Assembly (NCBI GenBank): GCA_018901625.1
Contig: JAHIEM010000058.1
Coordinates: forward strand, 1 to 10,931
Source of the DNA: Nanobdellota archaeon
GTDB taxonomy: Archaea > Nanobdellota > Nanobdellia > Pacearchaeales > GW2011-AR1
Direction of reading: 5' to 3'
DNA: 10,931 nucleotides
Both the position numbers and the translations under genes were made by a program. Positions 1-5,697 of this stretch are shown here, piece by piece. Below the pieces are notes generated by a model, which saw only the letters and a list, made by a program, of their open reading frames with translations, was not told the DNA's origin and did not search any database. Every line of letters begins with the position of its first letter. Position 1 is the first letter of the stretch.

Positions 1-149
1 AAATGCGTTTTTAGAATGCCATCCATCCCACTAGGCAGGCTCGGGAAGATTCCAGCAGGTCTTTTCTTGTTCTTCACAACCTGCAGCCAGAAGCATCTCG
101 GGCATTCTTCCATCAAATTCAGGCTTGAGGGTGAGAGTTTGGATGTCAT
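1..149 (-). CDS. PD-(D/E)XK (Cas4/AddB-like) nuclease family protein, N-terminal part, cut by left edge
   Basis: Reading the minus strand from ATG at 149-147 gives 49 uninterrupted codons that run off the window. The peptide starts MTSKLSPSSLNLMEECPRCF and continues with W-L and, near residues 36-45, FPSLPSGMDG. From memory, LSPSS-(x)-ECPRCFWL followed by FPSLPSGMD is the typical start of a family of PD-(D/E)XK-fold proteins found in DPANN archaea and candidate-phyla bacteria; the Cys pair in CPRC may take part in an iron-sulfur or zinc site as in Cas4/AddB relatives. The catalytic D, E and K residues would lie outside the window, so nuclease activity cannot be checked. No earlier ATG is available because an in-frame TAG lies about 40 bases upstream. 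An A-rich TATA-like stretch sits about 23-31 bases before the start. Family assignment is from motif recognition only. Confidence 0.72.
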   Translation of the reverse strand, partial: MTSKLSPSSLNLMEECPRCFWLQVVKNKKRPAGIFPSLPSGMDGILKTH

Positions 150-215
150 GTTTTTATATGGTTTTTGTGTTTTTAGAAGTTGCGGTTTCTATCCCCCATC
201 AACCCCGAACCTACT

Positions 216-241
216 AAAAAATCCTGCCTCTTCAGAGGCAG
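216..241 (-). terminator. Hairpin plus T6 terminator after radC
   Basis: Positions 224-231 (CTGCCTCT) and 234-241 (AGAGGCAG) are perfect inverted complements. On the minus strand this folds as a 7-bp stem with a UGAA tetraloop, followed after two bases by six T (216-221). It begins 7 bases after the radC stop codon. This is the classic shape of an intrinsic terminator, unlike the bare T-runs seen after other genes here. Confidence 0.75.
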
Positions 242-248
242 ATAACAA

Positions 249-908
249 CTACTTATTTTCTCTCCAGCTCCAATAACTCTTTCCGATTATAACATGGTCT
301 AAAACCTGAATTCCAAGCACCTCTCCAGCTTTTGCAATCTCTTCTGTAACTTTCTCATCCTCCTTGCTCGGGCTTGAATCTCCAGAAGGATGATTATGCA
401 CAAGGATTATTCTTGAAGCAGAATTCTTAATCGCTGACCTGAAAATCTCTCTTGGGTGAATTATAGAAGAATCAACTATTCCTAGAGAGATTTTTTCCTG
501 CCCGATTACAAAATTCTTGCTATTCAGCATTAAAACATAGAAATTTTCCTGCTTCTCATCTTTCAGTTTCTCATGAAAAATCTCAAACACATCTTTTGCT
601 GATTTTATCTGGATAGTCTCTTTATTAATCATGCCTTTTCTCTTACTAATCTCAAATAGAGCCAAAATCTGCATCGCTTTTGCCTGTCCTATTCCATTTA
701 TTTCTTGAAGTTCTTTCAGAGAGCACTCTGAAAGTTTATCTAATCCGTACTGAGCTATCAATCTGTTAGAAACTTCAATAACATTTTCTTTCTTAGTCCC
801 CTTTTCTAATATCAACGCAAGTAATTCAGCCTCGCTCAGGTTTTCAATCCCAAATTTAAGAAGTCTTTCCCTTGGTCTGGAATCTTTTGGCATTTCTTTG
901 ATTCTCAT
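249..908 (-). CDS. radC: RadC family protein (JAB/MPN+ domain, UPF0758)
   Basis: A 219-residue protein of normal RadC length. Residues 1-90 hold the N-terminal helical part: the conserved PRERLLKFG at 12-20, LSEAELLALIL at 24-34, and a helix-hairpin-helix at about 66-90 (INGIGQAKAMQI). Residues about 103-219 form the JAB/JAMM metalloprotease-like domain, with the metal motif HNHPSGDSSPSKED at 171-184; His171, His173 and Asp184 are the expected zinc ligands, and Glu154 in HPREIFR lies in the conserved block before them. The family is linked to mobile elements and DNA uptake in bacteria, but its biochemical role is unsettled and the old repair assignment is doubtful. The gene looks intact. The ATG at 908 has a TATA-like box about 19-28 bases upstream, and a hairpin terminator follows the stop. 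RadC is mainly a bacterial family, so transfer is possible. Confidence 0.95.
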   Translation of the reverse strand: MRIKEMPKDSRPRERLLKFGIENLSEAELLALILEKGTKKENVIEVSNRLIAQYGLDKLSECSLKELQEINGIGQAKAMQILALFEISKRKGMINKETIQIKSAKDVFEIFHEKLKDEKQENFYVLMLNSKNFVIGQEKISLGIVDSSIIHPREIFRSAIKNSASRIILVHNHPSGDSSPSKEDEKVTEEIAKAGEVLGIQVLDHVIIGKSYWSWRENK

Positions 909-926
909 ATACTAAAGATACAGTGC

Positions 927-936
927 TAATATATAA
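927..936 (-). promoter_or_regulatory. TATA box of radC
   Basis: Minus strand TTATATATTA lies 19-28 bases before the radC ATG, a spacing that predicts a very short or absent leader. No purine-rich ribosome binding site is seen before the ATG. Confidence 0.6.
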
Positions 937-968
937 CTTTTTTCTCCGCAAACTAAAACTTAGAAATT

Positions 969-1133
969 CTATTTTTCCTTTCTTTTTAGCTTAATCTCGC
1001 CATTCTTCACTTCTGCTTCAAGCTCATAACCTTCTAAATTTGATTCCTTAATCTGCATTGGGGGGATAACAACCACATATTTGTAATACATCTTGTTCAA
1101 TCTTTTTTTAGATAACTGCTTCTGTATCCTCAT
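969..1133 (-). CDS. Small AbrB/SpoVT-like DNA-binding protein
   Basis: ATG at 1133-1131 and TAG at 971-969 give a 54-residue basic protein. Residues about 18-50 (KYVVVIPPMQIKESNLEGYE, then LEAEVKNGEIKLKR) follow the pattern of the AbrB/MazE swapped-hairpin fold: beta strand ending in IP, a short helix (QIKESNL), a turn with Gly35, then two strands around EVKNGEIKL. The usual G-D of the LxxGD turn is G-Y here. AbrB-fold proteins are transcription regulators or antitoxins; no toxin gene is recognisable next to it on the same strand. The start is supported by a TATA-like box (minus strand TATAAATAT) 21-29 bases upstream; Met15 is an alternative but fits the promoter less well. It is divergent from the gene at 1240, with a 106-bp shared upstream region. 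Confidence 0.7.
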   Translation of the reverse strand: MRIQKQLSKKRLNKMYYKYVVVIPPMQIKESNLEGYELEAEVKNGEIKLKRKEK

Positions 1134-1153
1134 AAACTCTCAAAGAAAAGAGG

Positions 1154-1162
1154 ATATTTATA
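1154..1162 (-). promoter_or_regulatory. TATA box of the AbrB-like gene
   Basis: Minus strand TATAAATAT lies 21-29 bases before the ATG at 1133. It faces away from the TATA box at 1210, making 1134-1239 a back-to-back promoter region. Confidence 0.6.
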
Positions 1163-1209
1163 CCTGTCGGAACCTACCACCTCAAAGTTACTATGTCGGT
1201 ACAGACAAG

Positions 1210-1217
1210 TTTATAAA
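1210..1217 (+). promoter_or_regulatory. TATA box of the 73-residue protein / BRO-N operon
   Basis: TTTATAAA lies 23-30 bases before ATG 1240. This spacing, repeated at other genes in the window, is the reason for preferring 1240 over the earlier in-frame ATG at 1093, which would overlap the divergent AbrB-like gene. Confidence 0.65.
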
Positions 1218-1239
1218 CCCAAACTTCCTCTTTAAAATT

Positions 1240-1461
1240 ATGATAAAGAAATTTCTTGGAGTGGGGTGGAAGAGCAAGATTATATTAAAAAGAGCAACAG
1301 CATATATCTCTATAAACAAGCTCATAGTTGATGGGTGCTGCCTTGAAAAAGGCCAAATTTTGCATTCTTATCTAGCAGAAGATGAAAAAGGAAGGCACAT
1401 AATAATAACTTACTTGGATGAAAAGAAAAAGCAAATAAATTTAAAGTTAGGGGATAAATAA
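1240..1461 (+). CDS. Small basic protein of unknown function, first gene of the BRO-N operon
   Basis: A 73-residue lysine-rich protein. The frame is open from 1093, but ATG 1240 is chosen because a TATA box sits at the right distance before it and because 1093-1133 overlaps the divergent gene. Residues about 20-60 (TAYISINKLIVDGCCLEKGQ, then ILHSYL and GRHIIITYLDE) have the strand-helix-strand rhythm of AbrB-type hairpin domains (I-S-x-x-K-L-V, L-x-x-G, then two strands), but key residues differ and the resemblance is weak. It has a Cys-Cys pair at 33-34. Its stop is 4 bases before the ATG of the BRO-N gene, so the two are very likely co-transcribed. A DNA-binding role is only a guess. Confidence 0.6.
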   Translation: MIKKFLGVGWKSKIILKRATAYISINKLIVDGCCLEKGQILHSYLAEDEKGRHIIITYLDEKKKQINLKLGDK

Positions 1462-1465
1462 TACC

Positions 1466-1855
1466 ATGGCAGAAGAAACAACTATTGCAATATTTAATGG
1501 GAAATGTATAAGAAGAAAGCTTGTCAACAACGAGTGGTTTTTCTCAGTCGTGGATGTTGTAGGAGTTTTGACTGAGAGTGAAAATCCAAGAGATTACTGG
1601 TACAGGCTCAAGAAAAGGGAACAAGAAACGAGCAAGATCGAGTTGTCGACATTTTGTCGACAACTGAAACTTAAATCAGGAGATGGTAAGGAATACGAGA
1701 CTGACTGCGCAAATACAGAGGGCATATTTAGGATAATACAATCAATTCCCTCTAAAAAAGCTGAGCCATTCAAGAGATGGCTTGCTAAGGTTGGCTACGA
1801 AAGAGTCCAAGAGTGTCAAATCTCCCAATATCAAATATTCTTTTTAATCCCCTAA
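1466..1855 (+). CDS. BRO-N domain (DinD/antirepressor-like) protein, C-terminally truncated
   Basis: A 129-residue protein. Residues 5-115 match the BRO family N-terminal domain as found in DinD-like and phage antirepressor proteins: WFFSVVDVVGVLT at 24-36, the DYWYRLKKR block at 43-51, ELSTFCRQLKL at 59-69, DGKEYETDCANTEGIFRIIQ at 73-92, and IPSKKAEPFKRWLAKVGYER at 94-113. BRO-N domains bind DNA and often sit in phages, viruses and mobile elements; DinD-like members usually run to about 270-300 residues with a second conserved part starting just after YER(V/I)QE. Here homology stops at residue 116 and a 13-residue unrelated tail (starting CQISQYQ) ends at TAA, so this is probably a remnant or a domain-only product. 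AGGGG at 1449-1453, 12 bases before the ATG, may serve as ribosome binding site. The 3' end abuts a convergent gene. Confidence 0.85.
   Translation: MAEETTIAIFNGKCIRRKLVNNEWFFSVVDVVGVLTESENPRDYWYRLKKREQETSKIELSTFCRQLKLKSGDGKEYETDCANTEGIFRIIQSIPSKKAEPFKRWLAKVGYERVQECQISQYQIFFLIP
1641..1665. repeat. 10-bp perfect inverted repeat containing two TGTCGACA palindromes
   Basis: AGTTGTCGAC (1641-1650) and GTCGACAACT (1656-1665) are exact inverted complements separated by ATTTT. The block contains the 8-bp self-complementary word TGTCGACA twice, at 1644-1651 and 1655-1662, with centres 11 bp apart, about one helical turn. It lies within the BRO-N coding sequence over the LSTFCRQL codons, which the family conserves at protein level, so part of the symmetry may be imposed by the protein. 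It could be a DNA-binding site or an RNA hairpin. Confidence 0.8.
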
Positions 1856-1860
1856 AAAAA
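1854..1860 (-). terminator. T7 tract ending the 140-residue gene
   Basis: Seven T on the minus strand start immediately after the TAG at 1863-1861 and have no hairpin in front of them, the usual archaeal terminator form. The tract overlaps the last two bases of the BRO-N stop codon, so the two convergent genes end within 5 bases of each other. Confidence 0.5.
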
Positions 1861-2283
1861 CTACTCCTCTTTATAATCTTCCCAAGGATGCCAAGGATGC
1901 GCCTTGAAAGACTGCAGAATCGTACAGATATGCCCACCATAGAGAGTAAAAAGAGCAGATGCTCTCGCCCCAATTGTATCTAATGCGCAATGCCAATCCT
2001 GTGTTTGAAAAGCAATATCTCTTAGTCTTTTTTTTAATCCCCCTGTTTCTGAATCTTCACCTAAATCAATATCTTCTCCTAAAAAACGAAATGGTTCTGA
2101 GAAATAAGCTGCAATAGCCCACTGCGCATTTTCCCAATTAACAAAAGAATCTCTTTTGGGATTCTCTAAATAAATGTAATATGCTGTTTTTTCAGCAAGC
2201 CCGTGCAAATCACTTCCAGGCATAGAGTCGCGGACTGCATTGTAATTATCTCTTAGTCTTTTTTTCCTCTGCTCTTCATTCAT
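1861..2283 (-). CDS. Hypothetical soluble protein with KKRLRD repeat
   Basis: A 140-residue protein I do not recognise. It has no signal peptide or membrane segment. The N-terminus is basic and probably helical (EEQRKKRLRDNYNAVRDSM), followed by a predicted helical stretch at about 27-62 (GLAEKTAYYIYLENP and VNWENAQWAIAAYF). The AxxxAYxIY-(x)-W-x-x-A order faintly recalls DUF2934-type helices, too weakly to assign. The middle is acidic (GEDIDLGEDSET, 69-80) and the C-terminus is aromatic and His-rich (HPWHPWEDY). The words KKRLRD occur at residues 7-12 and 84-89, encoded by an identical 19-base stretch. The start is supported by a TATA-like box 22-31 bases upstream. It converges on the BRO-N gene. 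Confidence 0.7.
   Translation of the reverse strand: MNEEQRKKRLRDNYNAVRDSMPGSDLHGLAEKTAYYIYLENPKRDSFVNWENAQWAIAAYFSEPFRFLGEDIDLGEDSETGGLKKRLRDIAFQTQDWHCALDTIGARASALFTLYGGHICTILQSFKAHPWHPWEDYKEE
2016..2034. repeat. 19-base direct repeat, copy 1 (copy 2 at 2247-2265)
   Basis: TATCTCTTAGTCTTTTTTT occurs identically at 2016-2034 and 2247-2265, 231 bases (77 codons) apart and in the same reading frame of the minus-strand gene. Both copies encode the KKRLRD word. No wider similarity between the flanks is visible. Confidence 0.7.
2247..2265. repeat. 19-base direct repeat, copy 2 (copy 1 at 2016-2034)
   Basis: Second identical copy of the 19-base word, near the 5' end of the 140-residue gene; it encodes the first KKRLRD. 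Confidence 0.7.
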
Positions 2284-2304
2284 TAATTAATAATTATTTT
2301 GAGG

Positions 2305-2314
2305 TTTATATTTA
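2305..2314 (-). promoter_or_regulatory. TATA box of the 140-residue gene
   Basis: Minus strand TAAATATAAA lies 22-31 bases before the ATG at 2283, in the 51-base gap after the stop of the gene at 2335. It gives the 140-residue gene its own promoter. Confidence 0.55.
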
Positions 2315-2334
2315 TTTATATTCCAGACTATAAC

Positions 2335-2565
2335 TTACCTTCTCTTTTTCCCAGAATCTTTGCTAGGTACAGAACAGATAAGGAAAATAACCCAGCTCGG
2401 AATTCCCAAAACAAGAACAAGGCAGATAATATCTGAAATCGCGCACCCGCACCGAGCTCCAGGCTTGCACAGGATATTGCAAAGTTCAAAAAGAACAACA
2501 TACAGGACAAATATCAACCAGATAATTCCTGCTGCTAAAAGTATATTCTTCTGCCCTCTTTTCAT
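2335..2565 (-). CDS. Small Cys-rich two-helix membrane protein, unknown function
   Basis: A 76-residue protein with a basic start (MKRGQKN), a hydrophobic helix at about 8-28, a short Cys-rich loop and a second helix at about 43-65, then a basic tail (KDSGKKRR). By the positive-inside rule both ends face the cytoplasm and the loop faces out. Cysteines are at 29, 33, 39, 41, 48 and 64; the C33-x5-C39-x-C41 group in the loop could form disulfides or bind metal. I do not recognise a family. The gene starts at ATG 2565 with a TATA-like box 20-28 bases upstream and is divergent from the calcium-pump gene, sharing an 87-base promoter region with it. A functional link to the pump is possible but unproven. 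Confidence 0.7.
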   Translation of the reverse strand: MKRGQKNILLAAGIIWLIFVLYVVLFELCNILCKPGARCGCAISDIICLVLVLGIPSWVIFLICSVPSKDSGKKRR

Positions 2566-2584
2566 AATCTATACAGAAAACTTG

Positions 2585-2593
2585 ACTATAAAT
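2585..2593 (-). promoter_or_regulatory. TATA box of the Cys-rich membrane protein gene
   Basis: Minus strand AATTTATAG lies 20-28 bases before ATG 2565. It is about 32 bases from the opposite-facing TATA box of the ATPase gene, so one bound factor in between could affect both. Confidence 0.6.
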
Positions 2594-2624
2594 TACTTTC
2601 TGTTACTCTATCCTCTAAAAAGTA

Positions 2625-2632
2625 TTATAAAC
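2625..2632 (+). promoter_or_regulatory. TATA box of the P-type ATPase gene
   Basis: TTATAAAC lies 21-28 bases before ATG 2653, predicting a leaderless or near-leaderless transcript. No Shine-Dalgarno is seen in front of the ATG. Confidence 0.65.
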
Positions 2633-2652
2633 TCTTCTAACATTCCAAGCAT

Positions 2653-5292
2653 ATGGAAAAAGAGGGGTTATCAATTAAAGAAGCAGCAGAAAGGCTGGCC
2701 AAATACGGGTTTAATGAGATTAAGGATGTTTCTGCAATCTCCTCAATAAAAATCTTTCTAAGGCAGATAAAAAAGAACTACATAATCTATCTTCTTTTCG
2801 CAGCAATGATTATCTCTTTCTTTGTAGGAAAGTCGATTACAGCATATGCTATTCTCGGAGTAATCTTGCTGATAGTAGTTACAGGGTTTGTTCAGGAGTT
2901 TCGGGCAGAAAGAGCAGTTAAAGCTCTGAAAGGCATGATATCCCCTGTTTCAATTGTAATCCGCAACAGTGAAGAAACAGAAATTCTTTCACGCGAAATA
3001 GTTCCAGGAGATATTCTTGTCCTGAGAAGTGGTGAAAAAGTTCCTGCAGACTGCGTAATCCTGGAAGAAAAAGACCTTATTTTAAATGAATCTCTCTTAA
3101 CAGGGGAGGCTAAGGAAGTGCGCAAAACTGCAGCAAAAAACCCAGACAAATCTTCTGAAGAAAACACTCTGTTTATGGGTTCTTTTATTATGAATGGAAG
3201 AGTAACAGCAAGAGTAACTCATACTGCAATGAACACAAAGTTTGGCCAGATTGCAGAGATGATATCCACTGCTGAAAAAGAACTCCCTCTCCAGAAAAAA
3301 ATAAACCACATCTCAAAATACATGGCTCTCGTGGCAATAGTATTTTCAGTTCTAACAGGCACAATTATCTTCTTAACAAACCCCTTCTCAGAAAGCCTGG
3401 TAGTAGAAGTACTTATTCTCGTAATCGCGCTGACAGTGTCTGCATTCCCAGAAGGATTCCCAGTAGTTCTAATCACCGCACTATCTTCTGGAGCATACAA
3501 GATGGCGCAAAAAAACGCAATAGTTAACAGGATGTCAATAATAGAGACTCTCGGAGAAACAACAGTAATCTGTTCAGATAAGACTGGAACAATAACAAAG
3601 GGAGAGATGACTGTGAGAAAAATATTTTCAGACAATAATCTCTTTGATGTTTCAGGAATAGGATATGACTCAAAAGGAAGTATTCTTAGATCTAATGAAC
3701 AAGTAAAACTCGAGAAAGAAGAAACACTCAGGCTTTTGATACATAACTCAGTAATGTGCAATGACTCAAGGATAGAGAGAGCAGGAGAAGACAACTCATA
3801 TCACACTATTGGAGCGCCTACAGAAGCATCTCTCCTAATACTCGCAGCAAAAGCAGGAGTGCATAAAGAAGATTTGAGTTTTCAGAGAATAGAAGAGATT
3901 CCATTCAGTTCAGAAAGAAAAATAATGTCTGTACTTTGCAAGTTTGAAAAAGAAAACTATGTATTTTCAAAAGGAGCTCCAGAACTCCTGATAGAACACT
4001 GCAAGTTCATAAAAAGGTATAATGGGGTTTTCAAACTTTCAGAACAGGAAAAACTGAGAATACTCAAGACAAACAAGGGTTTTGCTTCAGACTCGCTTAG
4101 AACACTCGCATTTGCATATAAAACAGTGAAATCATTTAGTAAGGATCATTTTGAGAGCGATTTAGTATTCTTAGGGCTTGTAGGAATAGACGACCCCCCA
4201 AGAGATGAAGTAAAACAATCAATAATTCTCTGTAAACGAGCAGGAATACAAGTGAAGATGATTACTGGAGATGATAAAGAAACCGCAATCGCAGTTTCGA
4301 AAGCAATTGGTCTTTCTGGGAGGGTTTTAGTTGGAAGTGACCTAGACAAGATTAGTGAAGAAGAGCTCTCAAAAATAGTTGGGGAAATATCTATTTTTGC
4401 AAGAGTTAGGCCAGAACACAAGCTCAAGATAGTCAAGGCACTAAAACTAAACAGCGAGATAGTCACAATGACTGGGGATGGAGTAAATGATGCTCCTGCT
4501 CTAAAAGAAGCCCATATAGGTGTCGCAATGGGAAAGAATGGCACAGATGTCTCTCGTTCTGTTGCAGATCTAACTCTAAAAGATGATAATTTCGCAACAA
4601 TTATCACTGCTATTCGCGAAGGCAGAACAATTTTCAAGAATATAAGGAAATTTGTCAGTTACCAACTCTCTTGCAACTATGCTGAACTTCTTGTTCTCTT
4701 TGTCGGAGCGCTGCTCTCCCCTCTCCTGGGATGGCAGGTCCCTCTTCTCTTGGCACTGCAGATACTTTTTATGAACCTGGTCACTGATGATTTGCCAGCA
4801 ATAACTCTCTCAATGAATCCTGCTTCACAGGATATAATGGAAGAGCAGCCAAGAAAGAAAAAAGAAATTTTGAACAAATCTCTCATAATCTGGATGCTAA
4901 TCGCAGCATTTTCAATGGCGGCAATAACACTTGCAGCATTCTTTGTTTCATTTAATATACTTAATCAGGGGATAGACTATGCAAGATCCACAGCGCTTCT
5001 CTCCCTTATTCTAGTTGAGATTGCCAACGCATATAATTTTAGGTCTTTCAGGAAACAAGTGTCATTTAAATCACTAGCAAGAAACCCCTATCTATTCTAT
5101 GCATCAGTTATTTCAATAATCGCGACAATTATTATAATCTACTCCCCCCTGAACAAGGTATTCGGGACAGTCCCGCTAACAGCACTAGACTGGGTTCTCT
5201 CAATAGTTCCTGCTCTTTTGATTATATTCATATTTAATTTTTTAAAGTGGCTCAATGAAAAAAGAGAATTCTTCAAGCTAGAACATTTTTGA
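2653..5292 (+). CDS. P2A-type calcium-transporting P-type ATPase
   Basis: An 879-residue, full-length cation pump that couples ATP hydrolysis to transport across the cell membrane. The order is: N-terminal cation-ATPase segment (about 4-30), M1-M2 (about 43-81), actuator domain with TGE at 150-152, M3-M4 (about 223-272), phosphorylation motif SDKTGT with Asp309, nucleotide-binding part with KGAPE at 440-444, TGD at 538-540, hinge motif TGDGVND at 607-613, and M5-M10 (about 670-864). Compared with SERCA, the calcium ligands appear to be kept: Glu267 in M4 (PEGFP), Asn675 and Glu678 in M5, Asn708, Thr711 and Asp712 in M6 (NLVTDD) and Glu789 in M8. That supports calcium export, though P2A pumps can also carry manganese. 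The start has a TATA box at the leaderless distance. It converges on a membrane-protein gene 21 bases after its stop. Confidence 0.95.
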   Translation: MEKEGLSIKEAAERLAKYGFNEIKDVSAISSIKIFLRQIKKNYIIYLLFAAMIISFFVGKSITAYAILGVILLIVVTGFVQEFRAERAVKALKGMISPVSIVIRNSEETEILSREIVPGDILVLRSGEKVPADCVILEEKDLILNESLLTGEAKEVRKTAAKNPDKSSEENTLFMGSFIMNGRVTARVTHTAMNTKFGQIAEMISTAEKELPLQKKINHISKYMALVAIVFSVLTGTIIFLTNPFSESLVVEVLILVIALTVSAFPEGFPVVLITALSSGAYKMAQKNAIVNRMSIIETLGETTVICSDKTGTITKGEMTVRKIFSDNNLFDVSGIGYDSKGSILRSNEQVKLEKEETLRLLIHNSVMCNDSRIERAGEDNSYHTIGAPTEASLLILAAKAGVHKEDLSFQRIEEIPFSSERKIMSVLCKFEKENYVFSKGAPELLIEHCKFIKRYNGVFKLSEQEKLRILKTNKGFASDSLRTLAFAYKTVKSFSKDHFESDLVFLGLVGIDDPPRDEVKQSIILCKRAGIQVKMITGDDKETAIAVSKAIGLSGRVLVGSDLDKISEEELSKIVGEISIFARVRPEHKLKIVKALKLNSEIVTMTGDGVNDAPALKEAHIGVAMGKNGTDVSRSVADLTLKDDNFATIITAIREGRTIFKNIRKFVSYQLSCNYAELLVLFVGALLSPLLGWQVPLLLALQILFMNLVTDDLPAITLSMNPASQDIMEEQPRKKKEILNKSLIIWMLIAAFSMAAITLAAFFVSFNILNQGIDYARSTALLSLILVEIANAYNFRSFRKQVSFKSLARNPYLFYASVISIIATIIIIYSPLNKVFGTVPLTALDWVLSIVPALLIIFIFNFLKWLNEKREFFKLEHF

Positions 5293-5293
5293 T

Positions 5294-5308
5294 AAAAAAA
5301 ATAAAAAA
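5294..5308 (-). terminator. T-rich terminator of the 126-residue membrane gene
   Basis: On the minus strand T6-A-T8 begins 5 bases after the stop at 5314, with no hairpin. The 21-base gap between the convergent ATPase and membrane-protein genes consists almost wholly of this tract. Confidence 0.6.
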
Positions 5309-5313
5309 GAAAA

Positions 5314-5694
5314 CTAAATTAAAAGCTCTTTCAGAGCCCACAAGATCAACACTAGCCAGATTACTAAAGAAATCCACGATCTTTTCACGAAATTTCTGTC
5401 TTTTAAAATCTTCGAAGCCATGGAAATCATCTCATTATGGTATGATGCCACACTCACTCCAGAGAGAAGCGCAACAAACAAAATCACTGCAAAAATCTGC
5501 ACAATTGTTAGCTCCTGTATCAAATTGTAAAACACAACCGCTGCAAGAATTATACAGATAACCATCGCAAGGGTCGGAGCTCTCCAAATTCTTTCAGCCA
5601 GGTTAAACCACGCTCTCGGCTTGATGATTATTGTAAGAATCTTAACAAGTGCTACAACAGCAACTACCAGCGCGAAAATTCCAATTGCATCCAT
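5314..5694 (-). CDS. Four-helix membrane protein, unknown function
   Basis: A 126-residue protein with four likely transmembrane helices, at about 3-24, 40-58, 64-85 and 107-124, joined by short loops; loop 1 (KPRAWFNLAERIWR) and loop 3 (SMASKILKDRNFVKRS) are basic, placing both in the cytoplasm and the N-terminus outside. I do not recognise a family and see no catalytic motif. The gene lies 22 bases after the stop of the 68-residue gene on the same strand and has no TATA box in that gap. Instead, GGAGGTGA sits 3 bases before the ATG, a near-perfect Shine-Dalgarno, so it is most likely the second gene of an operon. Confidence 0.75.
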   Translation of the reverse strand: MDAIGIFALVVAVVALVKILTIIIKPRAWFNLAERIWRAPTLAMVICIILAAVVFYNLIQELTIVQIFAVILFVALLSGVSVASYHNEMISMASKILKDRNFVKRSWISLVIWLVLILWALKELLI

Positions 5695-5697
5695 TTT

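Noticed and set aside
150..215. Possible tRNA fragment or att site in the GC-richer stretch between the nuclease and radC terminator
   Set aside because: No cloverleaf, no repeat of it elsewhere in the window, and no integrase nearby.
16..276. 86-codon plus-strand open frame
   Set aside because: It is antisense to the recognisable nuclease N-terminus and runs through the radC terminator hairpin into the end of radC; no promoter in front.
1093..1239. N-terminal extension of the 73-residue protein from ATG 1093
   Set aside because: It overlaps the divergent AbrB-like gene and its promoter, has poor protein character, and the TATA box at 1210 fits a start at 1240.
2328..2510. 60-codon minus-strand frame overlapping the Cys-rich membrane gene
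   Set aside because: Shifted frame of the same hydrophobic region; the 76-codon frame has the basic ends and the promoter-placed ATG.
3219..3794. 191-codon minus-strand open frame inside the ATPase gene
   Set aside because: The plus frame carries all P-type ATPase motifs; the antisense frame has a Ser/Ile-rich shadow composition and no recognisable domain or promoter.
4146..4637. 163-codon minus-strand open frame inside the ATPase gene
   Set aside because: Antisense shadow of the conserved TGD and GDGVND region.
5289..5561. 90-codon plus-strand frame overlapping the ATPase stop
   Set aside because: Antisense to the four-helix membrane protein, low-complexity Lys/Ser/Gln composition, and no independent promoter.
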